The notes beneath the pieces were generated by a model. It was not told the origin of the DNA, did not search any database, and saw nothing but the letters and a program-made list of their open reading frames with translations. Positions 13,287-23,531 of a DNA stretch of 64,000 nucleotides are shown piece by piece. Made by a program: the position numbers and the translations under genes. Every line of letters begins with the position of its first letter. Position 1 is the stretch's first letter. The DNA is taken from contig BSBM01002109.1 of assembly GCA_027924585.1 (NCBI GenBank), forward strand, positions 1 through 64,000. Reading direction: 5' to 3'. Source of the stretch: Larix kaempferi (taxonomy: Eukaryota > Streptophyta > Pinopsida > Pinales > Pinaceae).

Positions 13287-13554
13287 CATATTTGCCATTA
13301 AAAATGGCCCGACAAAGTAGTTTGACTTTCTTTTTGGTCACCTAGGGCGCTACAGAGGGAGTATGGGGTCTAGCCACCTGTTTTTACTATATTGCCATAC
13401 TCCCAAACAGTTTGGTGTAGTCATATTTGGCCTCGAATGACCAGGCAATGAGCTACAGGCATTTTTATCTTTTACATGTGATTTACAGAGGAATAAAAAA
13501 TGGTAAAATGGCTACAGAGGAATTTGATTTGGGCTACTGAGGCAAGGAAATGGC

Positions 13555-13752
13555 ATGAGGTTGATTTTGATGATGTGTGTGATGCTTCCCACCTTCCAGA
13601 GCATGTTGCAGCATCTAGTGGGGCCCACACACTCTCCGGGCTTATTTTTCATGATTTTATGGTGTCTCCGAGGTGACACAATTTGGCCTTTGATCATAGT
13701 ATTGTACTTTGATGATATTATTTTATGTTATTGTGCCATGGGGACACACTAG
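13555..13752 (+). pseudogene. Decayed Gypsy-type reverse transcriptase fragment
   Basis: A 65-codon frame ends in IVLYFDDIIL, which matches the catalytic YxDD box of retroviral-type reverse transcriptases. About 35 residues earlier LPTFQSML resembles the ATFQ...M segment that precedes this box in Gypsy elements; the spacing is some 15 residues longer than usual. Stops follow almost immediately and no RNase H or integrase can be read nearby. I read it as a short, old remnant of a Ty3/Gypsy pol gene; a chance match of a short motif is the alternative. Confidence 0.35.
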
Positions 13753-13975
13753 GAGGAATGTTTCACCTCCTAGACCCACCATGAGCTTATGTTGCGACTT
13801 AAAGTCACTTTTTATGTAGTACATCTCCCTAGGGCAATTTAGCTAGTGCGCCCTCTTCTATTTTTGAGTTGATCCATGTACTTTATGTTGACCTAATCCC
13901 AATCATTGATTATAACTTATGTATCTTTTGATCTCAACCACTCATCAAAAAGGTGGTTAGGGTTTCGGTCTCTCC

Positions 13976-14050
13976 CATTGTTATATATATGAGAGACCCC
14001 CCTCATTGTAAAGGGGCTTTTGGCTCTGGGTTTTTGGCAATAAAGAAATA
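13976..14050 (+). promoter_or_regulatory. LTR-like core promoter and poly-A signal
   Basis: TATATATATGAGAGACC lies at about 13,983, and AATAAA follows about 55 bases downstream. A TATA box closely followed by a polyadenylation signal is typical of the U3-R part of plant LTRs. TG...CA ends and a target duplication could not be found, so the surrounding LTR is not delimited. Confidence 0.3.
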
Positions 14051-15517
14051 TTTCTGGGAAAAACTCTCGTGACTTTGCTATAGATTGTTCTCGTGCTTGA
14101 TTGTAGCTTTGATATCCTGTCACATCTTCATTGTTTGATAAGTTTCCATGCTATACGTTTTGCTTGATGCGTGCTCTGCAGGAGGGTGATTTCATTGAAG
14201 GATTTCATTAGGGTTCTCTGGATCTCTTCATTGGAAGAGTAAAATAATCAGGGAGTAGTTCTTATTGTGTCTTTGATCAATATTTATGCTCTTTGATTCT
14301 TCTTGCATCATTTACTTTCATTTATGTAAATCAATTCTCATAAAGGTTGTCATCTGTAGGAAGGAAGGTGCACTTGCTCTGGGAGAAAGTCGATTTCACT
14401 TTGGGAGTTGGAGTTGCTTCGAGGGAGTTGGAACATCATTGCACTTGGCATCTGCAAGTCACAGGAGGTAAGTAATTTAGATTTTCTTGAGTTATTCATC
14501 TATTCCAATTGTCTACTGCTATTTTCTCTACCAACCCTAAGCTACTTTTCCTTTGGAAAATTCCCTGGGCTTCATTTCCTGGTTTTTTGGCAAACCATTT
14601 CTCCGTTTTCATCTTACAGCCTATCCACAAGTGGGTTCTCAAAGGCGTCATGCTCTGAGGACTCCATCTGCCCCTTTTTCCTAGGCACTCGTCTCTACCT
14701 TGCGCCCTCCCTGGTTGGCTTGTTTTCTGGGTTGTGTAAACCTCGTTTGTCGAGCTTGCATCCCTTGATATTGCCAGATCTTTCATCCAAGCTGTGCTAG
14801 AAATCCTAAACCATCAGATCTACTCTTTGGGCCACTTTCCCTGTTTTAAGGGTCACATTTCCCAAGGCAGTTGATTTTGATCATTTGTCCTAGCACTAGA
14901 ATCCTTGAATCATTTCTAATTATCAAGTCACTGTGTCTAAGCACCCATGATCTAATCTTATCATTTTTAAGCCTCCACACTGACCGTGTTTCCTTAAATC
15001 TAGGGTTCATCACCCCTCACCTTACGTACTCTATTTCCATAGCTTGATTTGGTGATTGGGTTAGATCTCTCTTGTCGGGAGTCGATCAGGGTCTCCCCCT
15101 TTACTATCTATGGCTTTGATAGTATAAAGTGAAGAGTGCCTTGATTGACGTGACAACCAATCCATATTGGGAATCGAGGCTCTCTGGGTTCACCAATTCG
15201 GTTGCCTATCCCCTCTACCATCCTGTATAGGATCCACCATTAGGGGCAACTACAAGATTGGTGAGAACAACTACACCAACAAGGCTGTAGCCTAATTGCG
15301 CTTTGAGGTCACCTCCCAGTTGTTCCCGCTTTCTTAGTCAAAATTTCCCTACTTTCGATCACTAACGAGGCAACGCCGGATTTTCGTTGGTTTAAAGGGG
15401 AATTGATTTTATTAGAATGAGTGAATTAATTAAATGTGAAAATTTTATGAAGTGCAAACAAACGTTTTTGATATCCCAAAGCTCAGACCAGCTTGCAATG
15501 GGGAGAGCATATACGGT
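14051..15517. other. Unassigned sequence
   Basis: No supported gene. A 130-codon frame (14,408-14,800 plus) and an opposing 96-codon frame overlap; neither has a recognisable domain or start context. The area could be the interior of a degraded retroelement, since LTR-like signals lie just upstream, but no pol motif was seen. Confidence 0.35.
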
Positions 15518-15571
15518 ATTTACAGAATATTAATTCCAATTTGGATTTACAGAATATTAATTCCAATTTGG
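15518..15571. repeat. 27-bp tandem pair
   Basis: ATTTACAGAATATTAATTCC followed by AATTTGG is present twice back to back, at 15,518 and 15,545, identical in both copies. Confidence 0.9.
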
Positions 15572-15626
15572 ACTCTCCGACAGAGAGCACTCTTGATCCG
15601 CAAATGGCGAGATTCAAGAGATTTTT
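15571..15626. repeat. ~70-bp repeat, copy 1 (left of the Copia insertion)
   Basis: GACTCTCCGACAGAGAGCAC and the following GATTCAAGAGAT segment match sequence right of the Copia element at 20,502-20,560 and 20,573-20,603. With the Copia element removed the three copies form one short tandem array with a period of about 70 bp, so the element landed inside it. AGAGCACTCT in each copy is a near-palindrome. Confidence 0.85.
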
Positions 15627-15641
15627 AAAGTTAAGTTAGAC

Positions 15642-16665
15642 TGTTAAAATTTAATGAGAAATGTCCTCCACCCATGTTTTGTGTTTGTCATGGGGGGGAC
15701 ATAAAGTGTCTTTTTCCTAGCATGTTATAACTTGAAAGTGACTTTTATAAAAGCACTTTTATAAAGTTACTTAAGTGAATGTAATTTTTCTCCTTAAGTT
15801 ATTTATCCTATTTAAAAAGGATGCATTAAATAATCACCCTCAGATTAAAGTGATCTCAGCCCTTAGATTAAAAGGGTCAGTTAGGTTTTCACTTAGGGTT
15901 TTGGAAGGGAAAAAATATACATATACATGCTTAGAGGAAGAGAAAACACACAGCGAGAGAAAAAAAGAGTGAGAGAGACATTTTATTAAGAGCATTGGTG
16001 TTATCAAACTGAAAGGCACAGTTTCCCAGGCTGTAGCAGCACGTTTGTACAGTGTTTTTTAGCATCCGTACAACACGAGGTACACACAGAAATTTGCAGT
16101 AGCTTCAGGCACGAATCCCGAGGTATTTCCTTGCAGCAAATCCGTACAGAAATCTGCTATCCAGATTGCAGGCCATACTGTACTATCCAGGCACGGATTG
16201 AAAGGTATTTTTGCTCTGGGTTTCTGCTATTGTATTTCTGTCTGTTGCTGATATATCACTGTCAGTTTGGCACGAGTTCCCAGGCTGCTGAGTTGTGCTA
16301 CACTTGTGAACAGTTTGTTTTTTATTTTTGTTCTTACAGTTGTGAGGAAAAGACAGAAGTAAAAGTGTTTTTTACCTTCAGAGTTTGCAGAGTTAAGACA
16401 CTAAAAATTCCTTGTAGAAGAATTCTGATTTTGCTCCAGAATAATAAAAGAAGATCTCTCTGGGTTTTTCCCCCACTTGGGGTTTTGCCCTGGGCATTGG
16501 CCCTAAACTTCCTATGTTCATTTATTGCAGAGATAGTGTTTTAAATGCTTCACCGAGTACTTGCATTTAAAGTTATTTCAGTTTTGATAACTCAGAAAAA
16601 TCTAAGTCATTTTGTGAAGCAAGGATTGAGGAAATATTTTAGTGCATTTTCCTTAAATTTCTACA
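15642..16665 (+). repeat. 5' LTR of the Copia element
   Basis: 1,024 bp, from TGTTAAAATTTAATG to TTTCTACA, ending directly before the primer-binding site. It contains a paired CTTTTATAAA motif at about 15,740-15,770, a TATA-like AATATACATATACAT at about 15,915 and a poly-A signal (AATAATAAAAG) at about 16,440 followed by TCTCTCTGGGTTTTTCCCC, a string typical of plant Copia LTRs. It carries 11 extra bases near 16,170 that the 3' LTR lacks. Confidence 0.95.
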
Positions 16666-16677
16666 TGGTATCAGAGC
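16666..16677 (+). other. Primer-binding site for initiator Met tRNA
   Basis: TGGTATCAGAGC directly follows the 5' LTR. This is complementary to the 3' end of plant initiator methionine tRNA, the usual primer for Copia elements. Confidence 0.95.
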
Positions 16678-16808
16678 TAGGCTCTGTAAATTTCTGAACC
16701 TTGAAGGTTCTTGAAGAGGTCAAGAACAATTGGCCAGTTTATTTTTGTTGTTGGGGTTTCAAGACAGTAAGGGGAAATCTGATTGCTTTCTTTGTCTAGA
16801 CTATTTAA

Positions 16809-18283
16809 ATGGCTGCTTCCATCAGGTATGAGGACAGATTGGACGGTATTTCCAACTTTCTTCAATGGAAGGTGAGGTTCACTGCTGTTCTCAAAGAGAA
16901 CAAGATTTGGTCATTTGTCAGCACTGCTTCAGTACCACCAGTAGATCCCATTGCTTTGGATGTGTACGAGGTGAAGGAAGCCAGAGCTCAAAGAATCATT
17001 TTAGACGGTGTGAGGGATGCTCTCATTCCTAATTTGGCAGAGAAAAGGACTGCTCATGAGATGTGAGAGACACTTAAAATCTGTATGAGGCAAAGAACGA
17101 GAACCGAAAGATGGCTCTCAAAGACAAACTTCATGTCATAAAGATGAGTAAAGGTGAGAATGTTGTTTCTTATCTTACTCGGTTATCTAAGGTTAAAGAT
17201 GAGTTGTCTGTTGTAGGAGAGGTTGTATCAGATCCAGAACTTGTTAGGATTGCCTTGAAGGGCTTCTCCAAAGAATGGTTAGTATTTGTGAAATGCATTG
17301 TGGGACGAGAGAAGCTCCCTGATTGGAGCAGATTGTGGGATGACTTCACTCAAGAAGAAATCCGAATGGGAGAGATGGAAGAAGAAGCAGAAGGAACCAG
17401 TCAAGAGAATGTTGCCCTTGTTGCAAAGGGGAATAAGAAGAAGAAGAATCCCAAGGTTGACATCAGTAAAGTTCGTTGCTTTGCATGTAATGAATATGGC
17501 CACTATGCAGCACAGTGTCCTCATAAGAAGAAGAAGACTACTAAGACTGAGAAGCAAGTTGCAGCCACTGCTGATGTGGCAAATTTTGATTTTGAAAAGG
17601 AATTTGCTTTAGTTTCTATTGTTTCTTGTGGCATTAGCAATAGCTATGAATTTGACAGAACCTGGATAGTTGATAGTGGAGCCACTAATCATATGAATGG
17701 AATACTGGATTCATTTCAGTATCTGAAAGAAATTAGTTCTGGATGTGTTGTGAATGGGACTCATGAAGTGAAAGGAGTTGGAATAGTTAAATTCCAACTT
17801 GATCTAGGTAAGACTCTTGAAGTAAATGGAGTCTTGTACACTCCAAGTCTAAGAGTTAATGTACTCTCAGTAGCAGATTTGGAAGATGATGGATACACAG
17901 TAATGTTCCAGAAGGGACATGTGTTCATTGATAGGAAGGCTAAAGATGAGGCAGTACTTCTAGGAGATAGGAGAGAAAACCTATACATAGTACGTGGCCT
18001 TACTATTGTAGGTAAGTCTGGTTGGTTATCAGACTCAGAGGGAGAGAAACATGCTCAAAGGATTGAAGGTGCACCCTGTAAACAATCCTCAGATCTGAAA
18101 TCTAGTGCTAGCAAAAAGTTAACCTGGTATGAGATCTGCCAGTCAGAAGATGCTTCAAGCATCGGATCCATCAATCCTGATCAGATTCCAGGCAAAGAAG
18201 CAACAGCTACTCCAAGCAGCATGGAATCCAGGAATGATCCTGGTAATGGCAGTAGGACATCCCTCATTAAGAGGGAGTGTTAA
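16809..18283 (+). pseudogene. Broken Copia gag-protease reading frame
   Basis: The first part (16,809-17,066, 85 codons) has the N-terminal Copia gag pattern (RLDGISNFLQWK). It ends at a TGA where relatives normally have Trp, and a one-base loss follows before about 17,095, so gag is broken twice. The second part (17,111-18,283, 390 codons) restarts in another frame: gag C-terminal half (residues 1-110), zinc knuckle CFACNEYGHYAAQC (C123, C126, H131, C136), and aspartic protease with WIVDSGAT (D188-S189-G190) running to about residue 275. Residues 290-300 (ENLYIV) look like the start of the pre-integrase domain. The remaining 90 residues match nothing I know and run to a stop just inside the 3' LTR. 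The deletion joint is thus near 18,011. Confidence 0.9.
18269..18277 (+). other. Polypurine tract
   Basis: AAGAGGGAG directly precedes the TG of the 3' LTR, the usual site for starting plus-strand DNA synthesis. The same AGAGGGAG followed by TGTT is found three times per unit in the array at 32-64 kb. Confidence 0.92.
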
Positions 18284-18373
18284 AATTTAATGAGAAATGT
18301 CCACCCATGTTTTGTGTTTGTCATGGGGGGGGGACATAAAGTGTCTTTTTCCTAGCATGTTATAACTTGAAAG

Positions 18374-19431
18374 CTATGTTGCATGGGAACCCGTCCCCCC
18401 AAAAAAAGCCCTGTACCCGCCGTCCCCGCATTTCGGGGACTTGGGGACCCTTAGGAAACTTCCCTAATCTTTTGGGGACTTCATTAGGGACTTGGGGACT
18501 TGTTGGTCGTACCCAAAACGTCCCCAACATATTTCCGGGTAGATTTGGAGACATTCCAAGTAGATTTCAGAGATGTCTCGGGTAGATTTTGGAAATGTTT
18601 TGGTCATGTATCTTCAATTCTGACAATGGACATTGATGAATGGACAATATGATCATTTATCCCATCCATATTTTTTGTATTATTCTAAATCTAAATCTAT
18701 GCAAGTTGTAGCTCAAAATATGAGTTGTGTATGATGGATTTTGATTTGGGTTTCTAGTGATTTAACTATTGTCTTTTTAGCAACATCATTACAAGCAACA
18801 AAGCCTCCATGTCAACAAACTAAGAAATGCAACAACTCAAAGGTTTGATCCTTTTGGGTATTGCTCTTGTTCTTCTCATTTTTAGGGTCATCTTAGCTTT
18901 TACATATTTTACATAGGTGTCCATGAGTTATTCAAGCCCAACTCTTTCCCCATCCCAACCTCAAGCACTGTGAAAACAATTGGATAGTAATGACTTAGAT
19001 TGGGTACTTAACATTTGAATAAATTCCTTCCTTCTTTATCTAAAACATGAATCTAATCTCTTTACAGATTGCAAACATGTATATCCAAAAGTGTTTTGTA
19101 GTGGTTTTCAACATAGTTGTAAAAATCTACAAAACCTGTTGTGAAGGGAATGCTTTTTAACCCAATCATTATAAGCAATAAATTTAAGGAAGAAGAGTTG
19201 TTATAGAGATGAGCATTCTTCTCATAGACCCTACATGGACCTTTGTGCAGATTGAAAATAGTTATACTTAAGTTTCCTAAAGCTAAACTACATTTTATTC
19301 ACGTTCAAGTGCCAATTATTTGCCTGAGTATTTTCAAAACTAGCAAGTGTAAGGGATGTGCATAATACTATAAAGTAAACTATTGTGCTTAAGCAACTAC
19401 ACATGTTTATGGTGAATTCTAATTTTTAAAA

Positions 19432-19481
<50 letters not shown>

Positions 19482-19576
19482 CCGTCCCCTGAAAAATTGC
19501 GTTGCGCTCTAGCCGTCCTAGGGACTCGTCCCCCCATCCCCGCCGTTCCCCTGTCCCCAAAGCCAGTGCAACATAG
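18374..19576. mobile_element. hAT-like non-autonomous DNA transposon A
   Basis: 1,203 bp. The terminal inverted repeat CTATGTTGCA is mirrored by TGCAACATAG, and it is flanked by the 8-bp target duplication CTTGAAAG at 18,366-18,373 and 19,577-19,584. The intact 5' LTR shows the single-copy site, so the duplication is certain. Eight-base duplications are the hallmark of the hAT superfamily. Both ends are filled with GTCCCC/GGGGAC strings within about 200 bases of the left end and 90 of the right. The middle is AT-richer, has no transposase frame and carries a (TA)n run at about 19,439-19,477. Confidence 0.9.
19439..19477. repeat. (TA)n microsatellite inside element A
   Basis: About 38 bases of alternating T and A, just inside the right GTCCCC-rich end of element A. 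Element B has a (CA)n/(TA)n tract in the equivalent place. Confidence 0.9.
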
Positions 19577-20501
19577 CTTGAAAGTGACTTTTATAAAAGC
19601 ACTTTTATAAAGTTACTTAAGTGAATGTAATTTTTCTCCTTAAGTTATTTATCCTATTTAAAAAGGATGCATTAAATAACCACCCTCAGATTAAAGTGAT
19701 CTCAGCGCTTATATTAAAAGGGTCAGTTAGGTTTTCACTTAGGGTTTTGGAAGGGAAAAATATACATATACATGCTTAGAGGAAGAGAAAACACACAGCG
19801 AGAGAAAAAAAAAGAGAGAGACATTTTATTAAGAGCATTGGTGTTATCAAACTGAAAGGCACAGTTTCCCAGGCTGTAGCAGCAAGTCCGTACAGTGTTT
19901 TTTAGCATCCATACAGCACGAGGTACACACAGAAATTTGCAGCAGCTTCAGGCATGAATCCTGAGGTATTTCCTTGCAACAAATCCGTACAGAAATCTGC
20001 TATCCAGATTGCAGGCATCCAGGTACGGATTGAAAGGTATTTTTGCTCTGGGTTTCTGCTATTGTATTTCTGTCTGTTGCTGATATATCACTGTCAGTTT
20101 GGAACGAGTTCCCAAGCTGTTGAGTTGTGCTACACCTGTGAATAGTTTGTTTTTTATTTTTGTTCTTACAGTTGTGAGGAAAAGACAGAAGTAAAAGTGT
20201 TTTTTACCTTCAGAGTTTGCAGAGTTAAGACATTAAAAATTCCTTGTAAAAGAATTCTGATTTTGCTCCAGAATAATAAAAGAAGATCTCTCTCTGGGTT
20301 TTTCCCCCACCTGGGGTTTTGCCCTGGGCATTGGCCCTAAACTTCCTGTGTTCATTTATTGCAGAGATAGTGTTTTAAATGCTTCATTGAGTACTTGCAT
20401 TTAAAGTTATTTCAGTTTTGATAACTCAGAAAGATCTAATTCATTTTGTGAAGCAAGGATTGAGGAAATATTTTAGTGCATTTTCCTTAAATTTCTACAT
20501 A

Positions 20502-20603
20502 GACTCTCCGATAGAGAGCACTCTTGATCTGCTTAAAGCGAGATTCAAGAGATTTAAACAATAAAAAGAAAACTCTTCGACCGAGAGCGCTCTTGATCTG
20601 CGT
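20502..20603. repeat. ~70-bp repeat, copies 2 and 3 (right of the Copia insertion)
   Basis: AGACTCTCCGATAGAGAGCA at 20,502 and the partial copy ACTCTTCGACCGAGAGCGCT at 20,573 continue the short tandem array seen at 15,571. Copy 3 contains the perfect palindrome AGAGCGCTCT. Confidence 0.85.
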
Positions 20604-21794
20604 TGTTACCACCTAAGTTATGCTTAAGTGGGCTCCTTGTGAACCTCAGAAGACTTGAACAACCCACCTTGTTCATTGCCAGAGTTCAGAAGTTCATTAG
20701 GCCAAATTTTTGGCCCTTTGTAAAATTTGCATGTCCAGACCCCCATGGGGGAATTGTAATAAGTTGGTCTAAGCATGATACTTTTGTAAAAGGCTTGGCT
20801 TACCTTAGGTTTAACTATCAAGGGGATACTCTAGAGTGTTTTTTCCTTAGGAATTATGCGTTGCGTTTCAATGGCGTATAATTCCTGAGTTTTTCACTCA
20901 CACCTCCAAACCTGGAGTATTTTCCATGGTGGTCGAGCCTAGGGAGGTTATTAAAGCCTATCTGTCTAGGTATTTTTAACATGCTAGCCATCAATAATAA
21001 GTCGTATGGACATGTAATAGGTCCCCTAGGAGTTTGAGTCAATTCCGATAAAAATAACTTTTTGCCGTAAAATTAAACCATTTTTTAATGGTTTAAATGG
21101 AAAATTTCAAAGTGTAATAAAAGCATGGTTTGGAGGTGTAATTTGGCGTGGGCATTCTCGTTTTCATGCTCAAAACGTCCTCTTTAACCTAGGACCCAAT
21201 TTTCCTAGGTTTCGGGCGATTAAATTGTCATTTGTTGCATTTTTTCCTGAAAAGTGCTACAAAATGACATTTAAATGCTAAAGGTGCTACGAAATGCACA
21301 AAAGACAAATCGTGAAAATAAAAATAAAAACATGTTTTAAACATGTGGATGAGGTGGCAAAGTTGTCTCAAGTGATGGTCAACCTTAACTAAAGCATATC
21401 TAAGTCAAAGTTGGGTAGAATCAAGCCAATATTTCAAAGATGCAATATTTCATCATGAGGAGGTTGCGCCCTCTCTACTTGGGAGACTTCTCTATCATGT
21501 GGCATCCTTTTAGTTATGGATGGAGTTTACAATGTGAAAGTGGGGGTGCCTTCCTTATGTGGTAGCCACCTCACTCCTAATCCCTTAAGTCTAGCAGTCA
21601 ATCAAGGCATATATCACTCCTTACCTCATGGGATTCGCCCTCCCTCCTTGATGCGCCCTCCTCTTCCTCGTGTGCTATAAAAGCAAGAGCATTCCATCAC
21701 TTTCGAGGATGGAGCATTGAACCTCTGCTCATGTATTATTTGGCATTTGATGCTATTTGTTGAATAAGATCTTGTGAAGGCTTTGGAGGCTCGA
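20604..21794. other. Unassigned, LTR-like sequence
   Basis: No gene is supported; the longest frame (92 codons, 20,603-20,881 plus) shows no domain. A TATAAAAG box at 21,676 with a possible AATAAG poly-A signal about 85 bases downstream suggests part of a plus-strand LTR. No TG...CA ends or target duplication could be found. The right edge abuts the minus-strand integrase remnant. Confidence 0.35.
21676..21683 (+). promoter_or_regulatory. TATA box of a likely LTR
   Basis: GTGCTATAAAAGCAAGAGC is a strong plant-type TATA context. Downstream lies AT-balanced sequence with AATAAG near 21,760. It is likely the core promoter of a degraded LTR rather than of a gene, since no frame follows. Confidence 0.35.
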
Positions 21795-21840
21795 TGTTGC
21801 TCATGAACGCCAATTTTCTTCCCCCTTTATCTAAACAAAG

Positions 21841-22649
21841 CTAAGTTGCCAGGGTACGCGTACCCACGGGTAGGGTACACATACCCGTATCGAGTACTTT
21901 GGTACACCTAAGGTACGTACCCTGACGTACCCCATACTGGCTCCACATACCTGAGACGCCATTATAAAAAAAGGGGTACTTATAAGCAAAATTGTACCTT
22001 GTACCATGTCTGGGTACTCCGTACCCCATGTTTGGGTACTCCAAGGGTAAGACCGACTCAATAAAATGCAATCCGCAGGGGAAAATGTAATGACCCCCAA
22101 CCAAACCTGAACTAATAATTCGCTAACTGCGTATGGAGTCTGGTTCAAGACTTATGTCAAACACTTTGCAATACTGTTCAAATTCCACTGAATATTGTCC
22201 ATATCTGGTAAACTCATTTTGCATTGATTTACAATGAATGTTTTTATGGTTTTATGTTCAACACTCATAGTACATAATTTGACTACCAAATGTGCACATA
22301 AAAAGTATACTAATGTATTTAATAGTGAGAAATACACTCACATCAATCCAAGAATATATTTGCAAATTTTTATTTCCTGTAACAGCAATACAAATAGCTG
22401 TTTAAAATAAGATTTCAAGTGTACTTTCTGGTCTGAGTTTGATTGTTTGTTACAACTGCTTGGTACAATGATTTATTAAATTTTAGGTAACTTCCAGTAT
22501 TCCAATTGATATCTATTGAGTCTATGATTTATCAAATTTTATGTTTCAAATTTTCAATTTCAATGTTCATTGTTCAATGAATCATTGAAATTAGAATTAT
22601 AAATCATGATTCATAATTTATGGAGAAATCTGAAATATGATGTGATTGT

Positions 22650-22704
<55 letters not shown>

Positions 22705-22805
22705 GCACACACACACACACAGTACCCTCGACGTACCCAAGTACCATGTTTCAAAAAGTGGCGTCCTCATCCCCGTCCCCATACCGAAATTTCCTGGCAA
22801 CTTAG
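21841..22805. mobile_element. hAT-like non-autonomous DNA transposon B
   Basis: 965 bp. Perfect 13-bp terminal inverted repeats CTAAGTTGCCAGG and CCTGGCAACTTAG. The flanks AAACAAAG (21,833-21,840) and AAGCGAAG (22,806-22,813) each differ by one base from AAACGAAG, the sequence at the empty site in the relative near 31,640, so they are an aged 8-bp target duplication. Ends are rich in GGGTAC/GTACCC strings, where element A has GTCCCC. No transposase frame. The ends are clearly related to those of elements A and C. Confidence 0.9.
22651..22721. repeat. (AC)n-(AT)n-(CA)n microsatellite inside element B
   Basis: About 38 bases of AC, then about 15 of AT, then about 16 of CA, directly inside the right GTACCC-rich end of element B. 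Confidence 0.92.
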
Positions 22806-22984
22806 AAGCGAAGTGCTTTGATCTTCTTCCCTTTGTGGTTTTTAGCCAAGGCCTTGAGTTCTCTAAACTTATGGAACTTTTGATACTTATTCTTCATCAA
22901 ATGAATCCATGTCATGTGAGAGGAATCATCAATGAAAGTAATATAATTTCGATTTATTGAAGCTTTTATGAATTGGAGTTTTTA

Positions 22985-23531
22985 TTGTGAAACAAAAAAT
23001 ATAGACATTGTTCCTAGAGGTTTCTCGGAGCTTTACCCTCAAAATTTCAGCCTTCGAAATAGAGTATAAGACAATAGTGGAAAGACAACACTACTTCACT
23101 CTTTAACGAACTATTACTCTAGGCAATCCAAACAGAAAAAAGAAATTGCAAACTACGTGGATAGGTTCCTTCCCTTTAGGGAATTTTATCCCACAAAACA
23201 AATCTGAAAATTCACTTTCATAGTAGTAAAATAGTGGATATAGCAGTAGAAAAAAAAACTTTTAAGTTCCTCAACAATGATGTCAAATCACTCAACAAAT
23301 TGTCAATTTATGTACAAAAAATTACAGAGACAAATATAGTTGTAAATAACAATACATGAAGAGCATACATGGCTAAGATCACAAAAGTTTTGGACAATTG
23401 AAAACTTTATTGATAAGCTATGGATCAAGTACACGTGCATGCCATAACTTTCTGTAGTTGGGAATACAATGAAAATCCTAGGTCCACCCAACGAGCCCCA
23501 ACATGAAAGAATTACTCCAGGGATTCCTCCA
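22985..23531 (-). repeat. Diverged interspersed repeat, copy 1 (left part)
   Basis: Matches 25,150-25,715 along its length (shared strings include GGTTTCTCGGAGCTTTACC, GATATAGCAG and GATAAGCTATGGAT). It stops at CTCCA and resumes after the solo LTR at 24,597. Non-coding. It lies directly behind a minus-strand integrase remnant, so it may be retroelement-derived; the strand is inferred from that neighbour only. Confidence 0.7.

Larger units (their letters stand above)
18278..20499 (+). repeat. 3' LTR, interrupted by hAT-like element A
   Basis: Matches the 5' LTR from TGTTAAAATTT to TTTCTACA. It is 2,222 bp long because 1,203 bp of element A plus an 8-bp duplication lie inside; without them it is 1,011 bp. 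The insertion interrupts the sequence between AACTTGAAAG and TGACTTTTATAAAAG, which is continuous in the 5' LTR at about 15,730-15,755. Confidence 0.95.
15637..20504 (+). mobile_element. Non-autonomous Copia-type LTR retrotransposon (gag-protease only)
   Basis: Complete element with target duplication TAGAC at 15,637-15,641 and 20,500-20,504, LTRs starting TG and ending CA, a primer-binding site and a polypurine tract. The internal region (16,666-18,277) is only about 1.6 kb. It codes for a broken gag and a protease and then runs straight to the polypurine tract; integrase, reverse transcriptase and RNase H are absent. It would need enzymes from a full-length relative to move. By eye the LTRs differ by about 26 substitutions plus several small indels over about 1 kb (roughly 2.6 percent), so the insertion is neither very recent nor ancient. 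The 3' LTR later received hAT-like element A. Confidence 0.93.
21795..22965 (-). pseudogene. Copia integrase remnant, split by element B
   Basis: Reading down the minus strand from about 22,965: ITFIDDSSHMTW, then HLMKNKYQKF, then ELKALAKNHKGKKIKAL up to 22,806; after element B, LDKGGRKLAF at 21,840-21,800. This is the core of a Copia integrase: the FIDDxS segment, the lysine-rich stretch and the RxDNGGE region, where the Asp is kept but the Glu is replaced. Upstream and downstream parts of pol are not readable. An uninterrupted relative lies at 31,611-31,746. Confidence 0.85.

Noticed and set aside
13790-14470. Solo LTR around the TATA box at 13.98 kb
   Set aside because: Possible TG and CA ends were tried, but no matching 5-bp flanks were found.
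16131-16544. 137-codon frame in the 5' LTR
   Set aside because: It lies wholly within the LTR, is only partly present in the 3' LTR because of the 11-base difference, and has no domain.
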